DNA of 64,000 nucleotides from contig OY856411.1 of NCBI GenBank assembly GCA_963693085.1, forward strand, positions 1,350,975,550 to 1,351,039,549, read 5' to 3'. This DNA comes from Alisma plantago-aquatica. Its lineage: Eukaryota > Streptophyta > Magnoliopsida > Alismatales > Alismataceae. The position numbers and the translations under genes are program-made. Below the pieces are notes generated by a model that did no database searches, was not told the origin of the DNA, and saw only the letters and a list, made by a program, of their open reading frames with translations. Shown here piece by piece: positions 35,504 through 47,329 of this stretch (position 1 is its first letter; each line of letters opens with the position of its first letter).

Positions 35504-35894
35504 GTCAGGCTAGAATACACTCAAGTGTACGGATCGCACGCTGCACTCAAGTTGTGTTTGCATATCAAGACTACTTTTTACAAAATGTAAACCATTGATC
35601 TTCATTGCCATATTATAATTAGGCTACACAAGAATTTTGAGCCCATTTGGATGAGTCTAAGTCACTCATCCGATGGCAACAAAATCGACACACGAAACTA
35701 ATTTGAAATGCATAATTTTTGTAGTCTTCATACATGACCTATAAATGTCCAAATGGCTCAAAATTTATATATGAGCTATTTAAAAGATGATTAAGAAGAT
35801 CAACGGATTAGATTTTTGAAAAAAATATTGCATCATGAAAAACTACTTGAGTGTATTCCGCTCTGAATACACTCGAGTGTATTCTGGCCTCACT
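35504..35894 (+). mobile_element. (TA)n-associated MITE, copy 5
   Basis: It starts GTCAGGCTAGAATACACTCA and ends with GTGTATTCTGGCCTCACTC. The interior is shared with copies 1-4. Only about 8 bases (ATATATT and one more) separate it from copy 6, which is inverted, so the pair forms a nearly 800 bp head-to-head palindrome. Confidence 0.87.
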
Positions 35895-35902
35895 CATATA
35901 TT

Positions 35903-36295
35903 GTCAGGCTAGAATACACTCGAGTGTATTCGGAGCCGGAATACACTCTAGTAGTTTTTCATGATGCAATATATTTTTCAAAAATCTAATCCGTTGATAT
36001 TCTTAAACATCTTTTAAATAGATCATATGAAAAATTTGAGCACATTTGGATATTTATAGGTCATGTTATAAAGACCGCAAAAATTATGCATTTCAAATTA
36101 GTTTCGTGTGTCGGTTTTGTTGTCCTCGGATGAGTGACTTACACTCATCCAAATGAGCTCAAAATTTGTATGTAGCCTAATTATAGTATGACAATGAAGA
36201 TTAATGGTTTACATCTTGCAAAAAATAGTCTTGATATGCAAACACACTTGAGTGTATCCGTGCGATATGTACAGTCGAGTGCATTCTAGCCCGAC
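35903..36295 (-). mobile_element. (TA)n-associated MITE, copy 6
   Basis: It starts GTCAGGCTAGAATACACTCG and ends near GTGCATTCTAGCCCGAC, followed by a TA tract (36296-36322). Same orientation as copy 3. Confidence 0.87.
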
Positions 36296-36518
36296 TATAT
36301 ATATATATATATATATATATATGATTGTTTGGACAGAATTAAGAATCATCGATTCCATAGTTGCTAGAAACATTAATCAACCATACTAGTCAAGTACTTC
36401 AAAAAGTATCAAACACCAACCACGATATCCAGTTGCATACGCAAGCCACATAAGCAAATGTGGTACTCAAACCATGTTGAACTCCACATAACATGGACAT
36501 CATTTGAACAATTAAAAC

Positions 36519-39500
36519 AATGGGGCAGCCCTTGTTGTTCGGTCTGGTGATTCTTTCGGCGGTCGTGGTCGTGGTCGTGGTCGTAGTCGTGGGCGAGGTC
36601 GAGGGCGCTATACTACATGCCCTGGTCGTGAATCGTACTCGTCTGGTTCTAACTCTACTAAACAGCACTACTGGAACTTCTACAAACAAACCAATCATAC
36701 TGAAGACCGATGTTGGATCAAACATGGCAAACCTGCTTGGGCAAATCAAGTTACATCCGAACAGCCCGACATTGTTGCATCTTCGTCTGACCCACTGTCT
36801 ACTGACTAGATCCGATCTAAGTTTGAGATTTTGCTTCAAGCACGATAGGCTACCTCTCCTAAGACCTCTACTGATGGCAGTTCTGCTCTCCAGGCACAGT
36901 GTGGTAAAAATACATGGGTGATCGACTCCGATGTGACCTCCCATATTACTGAAAATCATATTTTATTTTCTAAACTACATAAAACCTCTACTATTCCCCT
37001 TGTTACTCTTGTCGATGGTTCTCAAACACCAATTTCGGAATTGGGAATATCTGCAGTCATGGTTGCCTTTTATTACGTTCAGCACTATATTTTTCTAAAT
37101 TCCCAATAAAAATTTTATTTGTGAGTAGGACTGCTAAGAGCCTACGGTGCTCTATAACCTTTGACTCAGATGGTGTTATCTTTTAAGATCTGCACACGAG
37201 GATGAAGATTGGTTCGGGCCATGAGGGACCAGACGTCTTATACTACATTGACACGCCAAAGATTGTTGCATTCCTGACTACTTTTGTGACCGTCATCCAG
37301 TGGCACTATCGTTTGGGACACCCTTCACCGGCTAAGTTGAAGCACTTGCTACCTGATATTTCTGATTCAGTTTTTCACTGTGAAACATGCCAGTTCATTT
37401 GGGGGTCGTGTTCTATTTCCAGCATTTCTAGTTTTCGGTACTTTATGAGTTTTATTGATGATTTCTCTAGAATCACCTGGCTATTTTTGTGAAAAGACAG
37501 ATCTCATATACTTGATACTATCACATATTTTTTTGTTGAGACACGTACCCAGTTTGATAAAACTATAAAAAAAATCGTATTAACAATGCCCTTGAGTTCA
37601 TGCAAACCTCAGTTAGTCATTTTTGTCAAAAAATGGGTACCATTCACCAAACACCTTGTGCATACACACCTCAACAGAATGGGGTTGTTGAACGCTATAA
37701 TCATCATCTTTCTTGAGGTTGCCCAACTCTCCTTTTACACTACCATGTCTCCCAATATTTTTTCAACTGTTCTTGGCAATCAAGTGTCGTATCAAATTCT
37801 ACACTTGATGCACCTCTTTTCACTATGCCTCGAATTTTTGGAAGTGCTTGTTTTGTAAAAAAAAATTGCATCCTGGCCTAACCAAATTGGATCCACGTGC
37901 TACCAAGTGTGTTTTCTTGGGGGACTCTAGGACACAAAAAGGGTATCGATGTTACGATCCGATTACCAAGAAGTGGATGGTTTATGCTGATGTAGTCCTT
38001 TTTAGCATATGTCGTTCTATTCTTCTGCCGGCTCAAACCCGGACATCTCATTTACGTGTGGATACTCTTTTACCTCTGATTGATGATACCGCTCTACCGG
38101 ATACAACTATTGCACATGTTCCTCCACTGAAGGTTTATCAAAGAAGACCGTAGGCTCCAATTCTCTCCATGGCCCCTCCAAGTCCTCCATCCTCGTCGGC
38201 AGATCCACCTCAACCTCAGGTATTTTCGGACTTGGATATTTCTAACAGTTTACGCAAAGGAACTCGGTCTTGCACTCAACATCCCATTGAGAATTTATGC
38301 ACTACTACTAAATTGGGAACTAATTTTGAAAACTTCACTTCTGCTCTTATCTGTTGTTTCTATTCCTAAAAATGCTACACAGGCTCTTCAGCATCCAGCA
38401 TGGTGTCAAGCCATGGAATCTGAAATGCAGGCTCTCAATGATCGACATACTTGCTGATAGTTCACCTGTTGGTTGTCAATGGATTTTTGAAGTCCATTAT
38501 CATCCTGATGGAACTATTGAGCGACTCAAAGCTCGTCTTGCCGCCAAAGGCTACACTCAGACATATGGTATGGATTACATGAGACTTTCTCTATTGTCGC
38601 TCGCATGAACTCGGTTCGTGTACTTATTTCTGTGGCAGTGAATTCTGACTGACCTTTATTTCAGCTAGATGTTAAAAATGCTTTCCTATATGGTGATATG
38701 CATGAGGAGGTATACATGGAGCAGCCTCCTGGATTTGTGATTCAAGGGGAGTCATCTAAAGTACGTCGACTGTGCAAAACAATTTAAGGAATTAAGCAAA
38801 GTCCCCGAGCCTGGTTTGACAAGCTGAGCTCCATTCTTCAAAAGTTCGATTTTTGTCGCTCTCAGTCTGATCATTTTGTATTTGTCAAGAAAACTGTTTT
38901 TGGTCTTGTTATCCTGATTGTCTATGTTGATGACATCATATTATCTGGTAGTGACTCCGCAGGACTCCAGGCAAAACTACTTGAAAAACACTTTGTCACC
39001 AAAGATTTAGGCAAATTGAGATATTTTCTTGGCATTGAAGTTTCTCGGTCATCCTCTGGTCTATGTTTGTCTCAACGAAATATGTTATGCATCTCCTATC
39101 TAAAATAGGAATGCTTGGGGCCAAGCCTGCTAGTACTCCCTTGGATCCCAATACTAACTGGGATGACGAGAATTCTCCTCCTTACCCTGACCATCATCAA
39201 TGTCGACGAATCATAGGGAAACTTATATATCACACTGTCACTAGGGATGATATCACGTCTGTTGTTGAACTGGTTAGCAGATATCTAGATAAGCCCAGAC
39301 AATGTCACGGGGATGTTGTATGCCATTTTCTGAAGTATCTGAAAAGTTCTCCTGGAAAAGGTCTTCTTTACAAGACACGTGGGCATTATAAGCTTAGTAG
39401 GTATTTTGATTTTGAATATGCTGGAAGCGAGATAGATCGCAGATCTACATCTGGGTACTGCACTTTTGTACGCGGTAACCTTGTCACCTGGCGAAGCAAG

Positions 39501-39872
39501 AAGCAAACCGTAGCTGCTTGTTCTAGTGTTGAAGCCGAGTATCGAGCAATTATTCATACTACATGTGAACTCTTCTGGGTGCGAGGCCTTCTGAAAGATT
39601 TTGGTATCTCTGATTCTACACCTATCCCCATGCACTATGACAACAAAGCAGCCATCTTTATTGCCAACAATCCCGCATTCCATGAACGCACTAAACATAT
39701 TGAGGTAGATTGCCACTTCGTGCGGGAAGCTGTCTTAGCTGGTCAGATCTCTACACCTTATACACATACTTCAGATCAAGTTGCAGACATCTTCACCAAA
39801 ACTCTTCCGAAGACCATATTCACTACTCTGATGGACAAGCTGGGCATGATTGATATCTATGCTCCAGCTTGA
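36519..39872 (+). pseudogene. Decayed Ty1/copia gag-pol
   Basis: The frame starting near 36520 is Gly/Arg-rich (GRGRGRGR), then a gag knuckle with cysteines lost (YKQTNHTEDRC), and a protease WVIDSDVTSHIT in which the catalytic DSG is DSD. Gag-pre-integrase is near 37300 (WHYRLGHPSPAKLKHL; HCETC). The integrase is partly deleted (FIDDFSRITWLF near 37460) and resumes as CVFLGDSRTQKGYRCYDP. RT blocks: [32 protein letters not shown], and the catalytic YVDD at 38923-38934. RNase H and the C-terminus are open in one 269-residue frame (39063-39872), with RRSTSGYCTFV, SSVEAEYRAI, DNKAAIFIANNP, HERTKHIEVDCHFVRE and VADIFTKTLP, ending DIYAPA. Stops and shifts are numerous upstream. The gag N-terminus and 5' LTR are not visible. 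Confidence 0.9.
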
Positions 39873-40080
39873 GGGGGAGTATTAGTATATATATTTTGCT
39901 GAATTTATTTTTATTATTGTGTTATGGGCTTTAGACTTGTCTTGTCTATTAGCCTCCTTTTATCCCATATTGCTTATCTCTTTTAAATGCTTACTCTCTT
40001 GTCCTGTAAAAGAGAGACCTTTGTAATTGTTTTAATCATCTAATAAAAAGTCTTTTATTATCCTTTTATTATTTTAGAAA
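39873..40080 (+). repeat. Copia polypurine tract and 3' LTR start
   Basis: GAGGGGGAG at 39873-39881, right after the pol stop, is the polypurine primer. LTR text TATTAGTATATATA follows (family start TGTTAG, so the second base is changed). It runs through GTCCTGTAAAAGAGAGACC and becomes unreadable near 40080. Confidence 0.6.
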
Positions 40081-40095
40081 ATTGAAGGGAAGTGT

Positions 40096-40228
40096 TAGAG
40101 AGTATGTTTACTTATGTTATTTAATCTCTTTGTATTATGGGTCCCTCTTGGCCCATTAGGGTTTAGTTTCAGTCTGTACGCTTTCCTATTTTTCTATATA
40201 TAAGAATAGGGTTGTCTCTTACAAGGAA
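40096..40228 (+). repeat. Second LTR-like fragment
   Basis: GAAGGGAAG then TGTTAGAGAGTATG looks like another polypurine tract and LTR start, followed by CTATATATAAGAATAGGG, a plausible TATA region. It is unpaired in this window. Confidence 0.45.
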
Positions 40229-41394
40229 CGAGGTATCCGATTTCGATGTCGATTCGACAACATGAAAACCAAAATTTATTGAAATTTTGGCAGAAATTTC
40301 GATGAATGCAACTGTGTCCGTTGCGACGCCAAAATTTTATCCCTGCGTTGCTTGAGAACAGATCGGTTTCCAAGTTTCTACTTCACGGTGTAACATCAAA
40401 ATGTGATTAGTGGCACGTGAATAACGGAAACACTCATTGATGTAAGCTAAATTTTAGCTGTGTTTCTGATTGGACGACTGCAGTAAATCAGGTTTCATTT
40501 ATAATTTTAAAATATTGTCCTAACTTAGAACATAAGTAAAAACAATAGGCACGTTCTAAAGTCTCAAACAACCACGAAAACTTTATGTAGGCTCCTAGTT
40601 GTATTGGATCTCTAATTATTGGAATTTCAGCCACTTTCCCTTAGCTTAACCAAGGAATAAACTGATGGAGGTATTCAAAACTACACCAATATTAGCAATA
40701 CAACGGTAAGTGATCTGATAATTAGATGAGCCCATATACTAGATGAACCCACTGTTCAATTAGTAGGGGTTTTGGACATCTCAGAAACCACTTTGAAACC
40801 ATCTGGCCATTAATTTAACCAGAATTTATTATAAATTATGATCATATAGGCTACAAACTAATTGAAATAAGGAATTTTAAACTAATAAGGGAAAGGAAAA
40901 GATGATCAGTGAGGTGATCAGAGAGTTGCTTAGGTGTGGGCATAGTTCGGTTCCTAATAACAAAAATTCCCCAATTTTAGAAAAGTCTAAGAATTTTCTG
41001 ATTTTTGGTAAACTGAATATTCTTCCTGCATAAAACATTGGTCGACGTCGTTTCCTGACTCCTAGGGAATTTTCAAGAATTTTCACAATTTTGACAAAGT
41101 TCCACAATTTTCACAAACAACTTTTTCACCCTTTTTGATATACATATCTTGCAAGGTTAAATTCCACATTGAGCTTTTGAAAAAAAATTAGTGGCCGGCT
41201 TAGAATTGTCCTAACTGAATCAAACATCACACTTCCCCCGTTTCACACTCCTACATTACATGTGTAAAGGCTTCCTCTCTGTCTTGCAAAACAATAGTAT
41301 CCTCGATATTTATGGGATCTTCCATATTATGCACATACATACATTTACTTGTAGTTACATATGTGCATGCATTTATGTTGTATATGTGTGTATG
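40229..41394. other. Non-coding; TTTCGACG-type repeat at the left
   Basis: Around 40230-40340 text such as TTTCGATGTCGATTCGAC and GAAATTTTGGCAGAAATTTC resembles the block at 52491-52972. The rest is AT-rich with no domain. Confidence 0.35.
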
Positions 41395-41557
41395 TGAATA
41401 CAAAGATATTGTGAGGAGAGAGAACAAAGAATTTTATTTGCTGATCGAGATATGGGGTACACAACACATGTTATATAGGAGTTAGTGTAATCCACTACTC
41501 TTAATTTTCCAATATGGGACTAAACAGAACTCCATATAAGAAAAACCTCTTTTGACA
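41395..41557 (-). repeat. Copia 3' LTR (partial), short-LTR type
   Basis: On the - strand the polypurine run (CTTGAGGGGGAG, 41558-41569) is followed by TGTCAAAAGAGGTTTTTC. A TATATAACATGTG block sits where a TATA box would be expected. The 3' edge is estimated. Confidence 0.55.
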
Positions 41558-41587
41558 CTCCCCCTCAAGCTGGAGCATATATGTCAA

Positions 41588-41792
41588 TCATGTCTGGTTT
41601 GTCCAATACAGAAGGGTCTTATTTCCTAGAGGTTTAGTGAAGAGGTCAGCAACCTGTTCTTCAGATCTGGTAAAGAGAGTACATATGATCTTTGACATAA
41701 GTGTATGTATCAGATTTCTGATATATATTATTCTGAAGTCCCCTTTAGACTTGAGGGTCACATAATACAAATAGTCACCACTACCATATAAA
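41588..41792 (-). pseudogene. Copia RNase H C-terminal scrap
   Basis: The - strand carries EEQVADLFTKPL, the conserved end of copia RNase H, followed by WTNQT and a stop, then the polypurine tract. Upstream text is not recognisable. A hAT MITE begins at 41801. Confidence 0.7.
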
Positions 41793-41800
41793 GGCACACT

Positions 41801-42342
41801 CATAGTTTTTGAGGCGGCCAGGCGGTGGTTGTCCCTAGATGGACGCCCAGGCCGCCCAGCCCGTCCAGGTCGACTAGGCGGGCGACCAGGCGGTGTTTTT
41901 TTACACCCAAAATTATATATATGTATATACTTATATATATTATTTATGTACTGATGTTATATATATATATATATATATCATATATGATATATGTATGTAT
42001 TACTTATCCAGCCTTCTCAAATTTATTGAAATGACACCACAACAGTAAGTAAATGAGACAAATTCAATATCAAAAAAAAGACAACAAGAAGTATAGTACA
42101 CTAGAATCAATAAAATGTTGCAAGACGTATCTATCCAATTGTTTGTTAATATTTTAGATTCACTATCACGACCACGGCTGAAATATTGAATATTGTATTA
42201 GGATAAAAACACATCTCACAATACAAACATTATAAAATAAAATTGTAAAAGCAATTTAATGCAGTCCGACAGCCAATTAAGCGGTCGTCCAACAGGCTTG
42301 TGGGTCGCCAAGGCGGACTAGGCGGCCGCCTCAACAACTATG
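41801..42342. mobile_element. hAT-type MITE, family 2
   Basis: A 542 bp element. Its left end CATAGTTTTTGAGGCGGCC and right end (reverse complement CATAGTTGTTGAGGCGGCC) match at 18 of 19 bases. The 8 bp duplication GGCACACT is perfect at 41793-41800 and 42343-42350. GGCGG/CCGCC words fill both ends around an AT-rich middle. No coding capacity. Confidence 0.92.
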
Positions 42343-42365
42343 GGCACACTACAAGTGCTACAAAT

Positions 42366-42540
42366 CAGTGTTTTTAAAACCGAACCGGCCGGTCCGACCG
42401 GTCAGACCCGTGAACCAGTAGCTGACTGGTCTGGAAGCCTAAAAAACCGGTTGTCTTTTTTCGGTCCAATTGGTCAGAAATACGGTCCAACCAGTCGGTC
42501 AAACCAAACCGGATTGAACCAGTGGTTCAAAGAGAACAAA
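42366..42540. repeat. Fragment of an ACCGGTT-rich repeat
   Basis: GTTTTTAAAACCGAACCGG followed by many GGTCCGACC/CCGGTC words resembles one end of a MITE type common in plants. I cannot find the other end; it runs into the TA-rich tract. Confidence 0.45.
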
Positions 42541-42601
42541 AAACAGAAGGCAGAACACATATAGGAATTTACATATACGTATATATATGTATATACATAT
42601 A

Positions 42602-42653
<52 letters not shown>

Positions 42654-42709
42654 GTATGTATATAAAAAATATACATATATATATATACAAATATATGTAT
42701 ATTCGTATA

Positions 42710-42779
<70 letters not shown>

Positions 42780-43017
42780 CGTACATCTGCATAATATATA
42801 TATATGCAATGTATATATATTCAAATATATATATCGATATATATATAGATAGATATATATATGTGTGTGTGTGTGTATGTATACATCTACACAAAAATAT
42901 ATATGTATACATATATTTTTTTATAAATATATACATATATATACAATGTATATATATATATTGATAATATATATATATATATATATATATCAGCTAAAAG
43001 AATTGTGTACCCGAGTA
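42541..43017. repeat. TA/ATAC/TATG low-complexity tract
   Basis: Nearly 480 bases of TATATA, TATG and ATAC repeats with (TA)n cores at 42603-42640, 42714-42772 and 42968-42990. All long ORFs here are Tyr/Ile repeats on both strands and are not genes. Confidence 0.95.
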
Positions 43018-43025
43018 CATATAGC

Positions 43026-43779
43026 TAGACCTGTCAAACTGGGTCAAAATCCACGGGCGCCCATGGGTCGACCCGTTTAAGTTGGGTTTGGGTGGCAAAA
43101 TTTGCCACCCGCTGAAAATCACCCAAACCCATACCCACATGTTTATTAAGCGGGTTTCGCGGGTGATCCACAGGCACCCGCGGGTGACCCAGTTGATTGA
43201 AGCAAATATATTCATATACATAATATATACATACACCTATTAAAAGATGTTGTTTTGTACAAGTTAATTCTTTACCTTTACCAACAACAATTGTATTCTC
43301 TTTATTTTGTGTTTGCAATAGGCAATAACAAGTACTTGTAATATTAGGAATGCCTAATGTTACATGAGAAAATTATGTATTTTTCTTGTGATATTTATCT
43401 ATGAAAACTACATCGATTTTCCTAATTTATATCAACATAAAACTAGCTGCTACTTTTTCATATATCAAAAACTAATCGAATAGTTTGACGTCAAACATAG
43501 TAGTTGGTTGATTCTTTTGCACTATATTTGACATAAAAACAATAGTTACAAGTTGTTTCAAATGTTGTTTTTAGTGTTAAAGAAAGCAACTGGTAACTTA
43601 TTGTTGATTGTACACATTTTATATGGACATCCGCGGGCAACCCACAACCCGCTGGGTCGGGTTTGGGTGTGCTTTTCTTCCACCCGTTTAGAAGTGTATC
43701 TTTTTGACCCGCACCCTCCAGACTCGCACCCGCAATGACCCAACCCAAACTCAACCCACCCACCCGTTTGACAGGTCTA
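43026..43779. mobile_element. hAT-type MITE, family 3
   Basis: A 754 bp element with perfect 14 bp inverted ends TAGACCTGTCAAAC and GTTTGACAGGTCTA, and a perfect 8 bp duplication CATATAGC (43018-43025, 43780-43787). The ends are rich in GGGTTTGGG and ACCCGC words. No transposase frame. Confidence 0.93.
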
Positions 43780-43787
43780 CATATAGC

Positions 43788-43905
43788 TTACATGTCCCAT
43801 CTTCATTTATGATGATTGTAAAATTCTTCTTAACAATCCAACCTTATGGATGTGATGTACACCCCCTAGATAAGGGGTGTACAAAAATTCACCACAATAT
43901 GAGAT
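43788..43905. repeat. Dispersed repeat, copy b
   Basis: It matches 31495-31780 in CCATCTTCATTTATGATGA and AATCCAACCTTATGGATGT. It has a hairpin, GTACACCCCCTAGATAAGG facing GGGTGTAC. The hAT MITE at 43026 landed at its left edge. Confidence 0.5.
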
Positions 43906-44061
43906 TGTAGTACAATTCAGTAAGGTACAGCACATACTCGTTAGCCTCCTCCTCAAGCTATTACAATGTTATTTTCTCAGTTAGTTTTTCCTCATTACAT
44001 TTCTCATTCGTGAAGGCCTGAAGATGTCTTTGTTATTCAGAAATGATAGCACAGCCCCATA

Positions 44062-44588
44062 TAGGGGTGAGCAAATAATGGTCCAGACCGCAAAACCGGA
44101 CCGGACTGCTCAATTCGGTCCGGTCCGGTCCGGTCCGGTCCATTTTGTGTTCGGTCCGGTCCGCGGTCCGGGAATTTCGCTGAGTTCGGTCTTCGGTCCG
44201 GTCCGGTCCAAAACCGGTCCGTTCCGGTCCGGACCGCAGATTGACTTTTATATAAAATTCATGTATATTTGAAGGTGTATTCAATAATAATTACAAATAA
44301 AGTGCATATAGTCACTACTAGTATAAATGTTTGATACTAAAGTTATATAATTGTTAGAAGTGACTAAGATTATCAACTTTGTATAATTAAATAAGTTGTA
44401 AAACATGTAAAAAAGACTGATTACGGTCCAAACGGTCCGGTCCGATCCAGTCCTAGCACAAAACGGTCCGGTCCCGGTCCGGTCCTACCTCGAAACGGTC
44501 CGGTCTGCGGTCCATATATTTGTTCAAATTCGGTCCGCGGTCCAGTCCGGTTCGGTCCGATCCGGTTCTGGACCGATGCTCAGCCCTA
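44062..44588. mobile_element. hAT-type MITE, family 1 copy b
   Basis: A 527 bp element with ends TAGGGGTGAGCA and TGCTCAGCCCTA and a perfect 8 bp duplication GCCCCATA (44054-44061, 44589-44596). The AT-rich middle (ATATAAAATTCATGTATATT; AAGTGACTAAGATTATCA) is the reverse complement of that in the copy at 29042-29532, so the two are inverted copies of one family. Confidence 0.92.
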
Positions 44589-44596
44589 GCCCCATA

Positions 44597-45069
44597 TAGG
44601 CTGATTTTTGTTTGCTCTACTTCTTGATGTTCTTTCGTGCACATTTCATAATCAAATAGCTCATGCTGCCTTCCAGTTGCAAATTTGCACTGACCGGTCA
44701 ACCAATTAAAGACCACATCTTGCCTGCAAATTTTCGTTCTTTGTATACATGGGTTTGTGTTTCATTCGTCTCCTTGCACAGATAGCATATGGCGGACTTT
44801 CATTCTTCAAAGTATGTAATTTATCCAAAGCAAAGGCAACTATACAATGCTCTGAAATAATAGGTAATTCATTTCGGAATATGTCCTTTGAACCATAGAC
44901 TTCCTGATGCCTCATTTCTAGGATCTCCTCTCCCTCTCTCTCTCTGACCACTTCTAAATCATTCATGTTTTCCACAAGACTACAGCTTCCATCCGGTTCA
45001 ATATAAACAGGCGTTTTACCTCCTGTCATGTGGAAGTCATGACGTTGATAACCCGTAAATAACCTCCTC
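44597..45069 (-). other. Unrecognised - strand frame
   Basis: The 107-residue frame at 44706-45029 has an acidic start and a C-terminal Cys/His-containing stretch. In an adjacent frame CYLCKETNETQTHV faintly recalls the zinc-binding end of a LINE RT. Neither is convincing. It abuts the copia gag-protease remnant on its right. Confidence 0.3.
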
Positions 45070-46318
45070 TCATTCTGGGAATGAAGTCAAGGCCATTGTT
45101 TTGCTAACAGATAGGAAATCAAAAGAAAAGTGAGGGATGAACAAGGTGGATGGAAGGGACATATGTGGAGCTCCTCTCGTTCTCTTAGCAGCAGCAATGG
45201 AATCATTTGCAAATGCAATGCCGAGTAGATTGGCCTTATGGGTATAAGTGGTGAACAACCCGGGTACCCATGTGACGTGATCAGTTGCACCTGAACCAAG
45301 GACCCAGTCTGACTTAGACGATGATGCCTTGGATGCTTGAGAGATACAACAGATATGTGCGAGAGAAGCAACTGAAAAGGTAGCCTTCAAAGAAGCCAGA
45401 AGGCGCATCAACCGAGGGTACTCCTCTTCAGACAGGGAAATCTGATGAGTCACACCCTCCTCATGAGAACCCACTATAGCCACCATTTGACAGATTTGGT
45501 AGGAAATCCATGTAGTTCATAACAAGAATTCTTGGTCTTCCCTTTTCTGCCACAGTGGGTACACTCCGACACCGGCTGAACGATCAATACCAGATCTTCC
45601 TCCTTGGGTGATGCCTATGCAGTGACCGTGTCCTATGGATGTTGTGTGCCTGTCAGACTGAGTAACTAAGGCTGAATGTCACCATGTGACTGAGTGATAA
45701 CAGCTTCCAACTACTCTAAGAAAGCACGTGACACCCTAGAGTAGGTTTCACTCGAAGAGGAAATCTTATAAATAGACAGAATCTGAATATTGACGCCCTT
45801 GTAGTCACAGCAAAATTCGACCAAGAACTTATCACTGTCATCTGATCATACTGCTTCTACATCTTTTGAAAATCTACAGAGAGATGAAGTAGACTGTGCA
45901 GATTACTTGAAAAGCAAGTCACTTTGCCAAAGTAATGCATCAATGGCTTATCTCCCTACTACAACCCATATGTATTGTCATGTCATACATATGAGAGATG
46001 TTATTGAAAGAGATCAGTGAATATTATCCCACAATGCCTCCATGTCTCAAGGTGGTTTTTCATATCTACTACATGCAACTCCATGTTATTCCACATCATA
46101 TTCAATATATTTGCATCATGTTGCTCCCATTGTTCCAACACAATAGGATCACTTGGAGGCTCCCCTGTGAAATGCTTTAGGCGCCCTTGACCTTTGAATC
46201 AGATTTAACAGTCTGATTCCTCCATTTATTGTAGTTGTTCTCATTAAGTTTCTGGGTAATAATCACCTCGTTATGAACCGTAGAGGTTGGTTGTTGGATT
46301 ATGGTCTCCTTCTCAGCC
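45070..46318 (-). pseudogene. Copia gag-protease remnant without pol
   Basis: On the - strand the gag start reads MAEKETIIQQ followed by ITQKLNENNYNKWRNQ, the N-terminal pattern of copia gag. Near 45560-45500 lies a knuckle with spacing CX2CX4-x-X4C (CTHCGRKGKTKNSCYELHGFP-like), where the conserved His is Lys. A shifted frame (45486-45070) carries the protease start WVLGSGATDHVT, catalytic Asp changed to Gly, and the block FDFLSVSK. No integrase or RT follows; the remnant ends near 45070. Its 5' LTR is at 46898-47045, giving an element reduced to LTR-gag-protease. Confidence 0.75.
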
Positions 46319-46897
46319 ATTAGAGCAGTGGCATAGAAAGAATACACGAAAGTGAGAACGTGAAGGATCTTGTTGACAAGAAACAATAACTAGTTAGAGA
46401 AACAAAGTGAAAAAATCCCAAAAAAAAAGCTACAGTAACCCACAATTACCATATGGAGAAGGACTTTTGTGATCCACTTCCTTGCTACCGATGACAATAG
46501 TGTCCCAGCACGGTGACACTAGGGGTGAGGCACCCTACTTGGACAAGGGCTGAAGGAAGGGTAACACTCCCTTCTCTCCTATACGGCAGCAAAAAAATGT
46601 AGCAAGTGATGTTGCCGCTGAAAGCCTAAAGTTTGAAGAGAACAATGGAGGGGCCCATGTGGCAACAATGGTAGAGGAAAGATGCCTAGAGGTTGTTGGA
46701 GCAGAAGAGGACCATCCTCGGGCCTTGCCTTCGAAGGATATGCCTTCAAGAAGGAGCATTAGCTCGTTTCTGTTTCCAATGATATAGTGTTGCACTGTAG
46801 CAGCACTGTAAAAGCCGATGGAACAAAGGGAGAACTTGTGGTTGTGGTTTTACTCCTTGGACCTAACTAAGGTTTCTAACTCTAGGCATTATTACCA

Positions 46898-47045
46898 TGT
46901 GACGGTTGAAACAGAAGTGGGAGAATCCCTCAACTCAATTCAATCGGGTATTGCGTATATATACACAGTATACTTATAGACTTTACAATTAGGTCCCTAA
47001 TCTTTTCCTAATTGATACATGTAGGTTCCTATACATGTACTAACA
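46898..47045 (-). repeat. 5' LTR of the gag-protease copia remnant
   Basis: On the - strand the 148 bp segment starts TGTTAGTACATG and ends CGTCACA. It is followed by TGGTAATAATGCC, a decayed version of the initiator-Met primer site TGGTATCAGAGC. It resembles the 150 bp LTRs of the neighbouring copia in layout (AGGAAAAG; AGGG; GTAAAGTCT). Confidence 0.65.
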
Positions 47046-47148
47046 AGTTCAATTTGCCACAGAGTCACAAACCTTTTCTTTGAAAAATTGTTAAAAACAT
47101 TGAATAACTTGTATTTACAAATTCCTTTTTTTAACCAATTAACATATA

Positions 47149-47298
47149 TCTAGAAAAGAAAACGATGGGGGGGACACTCGACTCCCTCTTACGGTCAGGT
47201 GCTTGTATTATATATACAAGAGACTTTACAGACCTTACACATAGCCCCCTGACCTTTTCCTACACTTACAAGTAGGTGCCTACAAATACATATTAACA
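47149..47298 (-). repeat. 3' LTR of the gag-less copia
   Basis: 150 bp. It contains TTGTATATATAATACAAG, a palindromic TATA region. Preceded on the - strand by the polypurine run at 47299-47310. Confidence 0.87.
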
Positions 47299-47310
47299 CT
47301 CCCCCTCAAG
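47299..47310 (-). promoter_or_regulatory. Polypurine tract
   Basis: CTTGAGGGGGAG on the - strand lies between the pol stop and the 3' LTR, the expected plus-strand primer position. Confidence 0.85.
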
Positions 47311-47329
47311 TTGGAGCATATATATCATA

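Noticed and set aside
36520..36921. Val-rich ORF MGQPLLFGLV as a membrane protein
   Set aside because: It is an out-of-frame reading of the copia gag Gly/Arg-rich region; the neighbouring frame gives the gag knuckle and protease.
36399..36959. - strand ORF over the copia gag (Thr-rich)
   Set aside because: A shadow of the GRGRGR-coding repeats on the opposite strand.
42541..43017. Long Tyr/Ile-rich ORFs (also at 4498-4888, 31822-32007, 32257-32979, 33157-33393 and 35326-35598)
   Set aside because: They are translations of TA, TATG and ATAC microsatellites, open on both strands.
44706..45029. 107-residue - strand ORF as a host gene
   Set aside because: No start context, splice sites or recognisable domain, and it is squeezed between a MITE and a copia fragment.
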